64,000 nucleotides of DNA, taken from a bacterium. GTDB lineage: Bacteria; Zhuqueibacterota; QNDG01; JAGLOF01. Positions 62,966 to 64,000 of this stretch are shown piece by piece. Position numbers and translations under genes: made by a program. The stretch lies in assembly GCA_023139105.1 (NCBI GenBank), contig JAGLOF010000052.1:77825-141824 (forward strand). Direction: 5' to 3'. Numbering within the stretch: the first letter of the stretch is position 1; the number at the start of each line of letters is the position of its first letter. Below the pieces are notes generated by a model that saw only the letters and a program-made list of their open reading frames with translations, was not told where the DNA came from and made no database searches.

Positions 62966-64000
62966 ATGAAAAACATTATAGTATTATTTTTTGTGCTGAA
63001 TTTTGTGGGTGTATTGTTTGGCCAGTTGGGACAAGACAATCATATTCAAATTAAAGATTATCAAAGAAGTCAGCTTGAAGATCCCGATGTTTATGCTGTT
63101 GATAACTTTGTGTTCAGTGTATGGCGTAGTGTTGATGGTCATAATACATATATTGAAGGTAATATTTATAATAAAACAACAGGTAGCAGAATTAGAGGGC
63201 TAAGTATTGTAGATGAACGAGGATTAAGTCTCTCTGATTTGGGGCGGCCTAGAATTGCTGCGATTAACTATTCAAGTTACGGTGTATATTGGGTTGTTGT
63301 TTATAGTTACAAAAAAACCATAAGAGCTAGGGTATATAAAAATGATGGAGAGTTTATTTATCAGAAAACGTTATATGATGAAGGATTGTATGGAAATAAT
63401 CCTAAATTTTCTGAAATAGGTGTGTGCGGCAATGAGAATTTTTTCATTGTATTTATGCAAGAAGAACAAGGTTTGGGTGATAGTTATGATATTGCTGGAT
63501 TAAAATTTGATCCATTAAAAAATGGTATAGGTGCAGTTACTAAAGATTTTAAAATTTCAGGTGCAAGTAGTGAGCCAATAATTAATAAATACAGTGCGGA
63601 TGATTATGGTAGTTTCTGTCTTATTTGGAGGGAATTCGATCAAGATTTCAATAGTGATTTAGGAGATTACACAATATATAGAAAAGAAATAGAATTTACC
63701 GAAAAATGGAGCAATGATGAAAATGAGCTTCAATATGACCTAAGTAAGTCATATAAACTTCATGAAGAAAAAAGAGCATTGAACGAATTTCATGAATCAT
63801 ATTTCTTTCGTGCATTTATTGATGGTAATACCAATCAATGGTTAATCGCATGTCAGGATAAAAGTTTAGGCGTTGAATTTATGAAGCTTTATGCATGTAA
63901 AGGTGATATCGTTAATAAAGTAGGAAGTCCAAGTATCGACTACCATGAATTTTCACCAGTAGTATCCCAATTATATGTTAATGATCCACTTGATGATATA
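62966..64000 (+). CDS. Secreted hypothetical protein, N-terminal part (runs off window)
   Basis: Open from ATG 62966 (AGGAGG 6 nt upstream) to the window end, 345 codons without a stop. A signal peptide (MKNIIVLFFVLNFVGVLFGQ) is followed by beta-rich repeats of 40-60 residues with patterns such as FVFSVWRS, VYWVVVYSY, FFIVFMQEE, SFCLIWREF and WLIACQDKS. This spacing resembles blades of a beta-propeller seen in secreted proteins of this group. A sorting domain may lie beyond the edge. No catalytic motif seen. Confidence 0.75.
   Translation, partial: MKNIIVLFFVLNFVGVLFGQLGQDNHIQIKDYQRSQLEDPDVYAVDNFVFSVWRSVDGHNTYIEGNIYNKTTGSRIRGLSIVDERGLSLSDLGRPRIAAINYSSYGVYWVVVYSYKKTIRARVYKNDGEFIYQKTLYDEGLYGNNPKFSEIGVCGNENFFIVFMQEEQGLGDSYDIAGLKFDPLKNGIGAVTKDFKISGASSEPIINKYSADDYGSFCLIWREFDQDFNSDLGDYTIYRKEIEFTEKWSNDENELQYDLSKSYKLHEEKRALNEFHESYFFRAFIDGNTNQWLIACQDKSLGVEFMKLYACKGDIVNKVGSPSIDYHEFSPVVSQLYVNDPLDDI

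Overview
The window looks like a chromosomal segment of an AT-rich, Gram-negative bacterium of the FCB superphylum (Calditrichota / KSB1 / Marinimicrobia / Ignavibacteria type). The evidence is three secreted proteins with a Por/T9SS-type C-terminal sorting domain of the 'NYPNPFNP ... WDG ... SGVY' kind, a TonB-dependent receptor with a carboxypeptidase-regulatory N-domain, and FG-GAP/ASPIC, dockerin and beta-helix surface proteins. The exact phylum is inferred from these families only. No rRNA, tRNA or CRISPR array was seen.

Layout. (1) 1-12016: the 3' end of a PLP-dependent decarboxylase, a GNAT-like acyltransferase, a membrane-anchored PIG-L deacetylase, then three large T9SS cargo proteins (FG-GAP/ASPIC; a 1404-aa repeat protein; a beta-helix + dockerin + cohesin-like protein). 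(2) 12060-39002: one very long, tightly packed plus-strand surface-polysaccharide locus. It holds a nucleotide-sugar epimerase, an asparagine-synthetase-like enzyme without the Cys2 nucleophile, a YdjM-like membrane protein, five GT2 glycosyltransferases (one apparently a pseudoenzyme), a Gfo/Idh oxidoreductase with an aldo-keto-reductase-like partner, two GT39-like membrane enzymes, two Wzx flippases, four GT4 enzymes, an RmlD-like reductase, a Wzy/WaaL-type polymerase or ligase, two polysaccharide deacetylases and a CelD/BcsL-GNAT fusion. Many genes overlap by ATGA or TTGA, so it is probably one or a few transcripts. (3) 39479-42307: a secreted multidomain putative TIM-barrel glycosidase that stops where an Fn3 domain should begin. 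(4) 42419-47634, minus strand: RseC-like, CYTH, CDF zinc transporter, serine hydrolase, class V aminotransferase. (5) 47997-50343: GT2 + GtrA, a GC-richer orphan segment, and a Phd/VapC toxin-antitoxin pair with a clear promoter/operator. (6) 50363-60307, minus strand: GT39-like enzyme, M14 peptidase, TonB receptor, AMP-ligase, saccharopine-dehydrogenase-like protein. (7) 60465-64000: small genes, an AbrB-like regulator behind a double palindrome, a decayed DUF4160 next to intact DUF2442, intergenic repeats, and the 5' part of a secreted protein that runs off the window.

How it fits together (inference): the 12-39 kb locus would build and export a decorated (deacetylated, acylated, perhaps amidated) surface glycan. 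The T9SS cargo genes directly upstream suggest that glycan and cargo are made together, possibly with the glycan as the surface anchor. Four intergenic arrays with a strict 7-nt period (39.0, 57.5, 60.3 and 62.8 kb) form a family of small tandem repeats unrelated to coding function.
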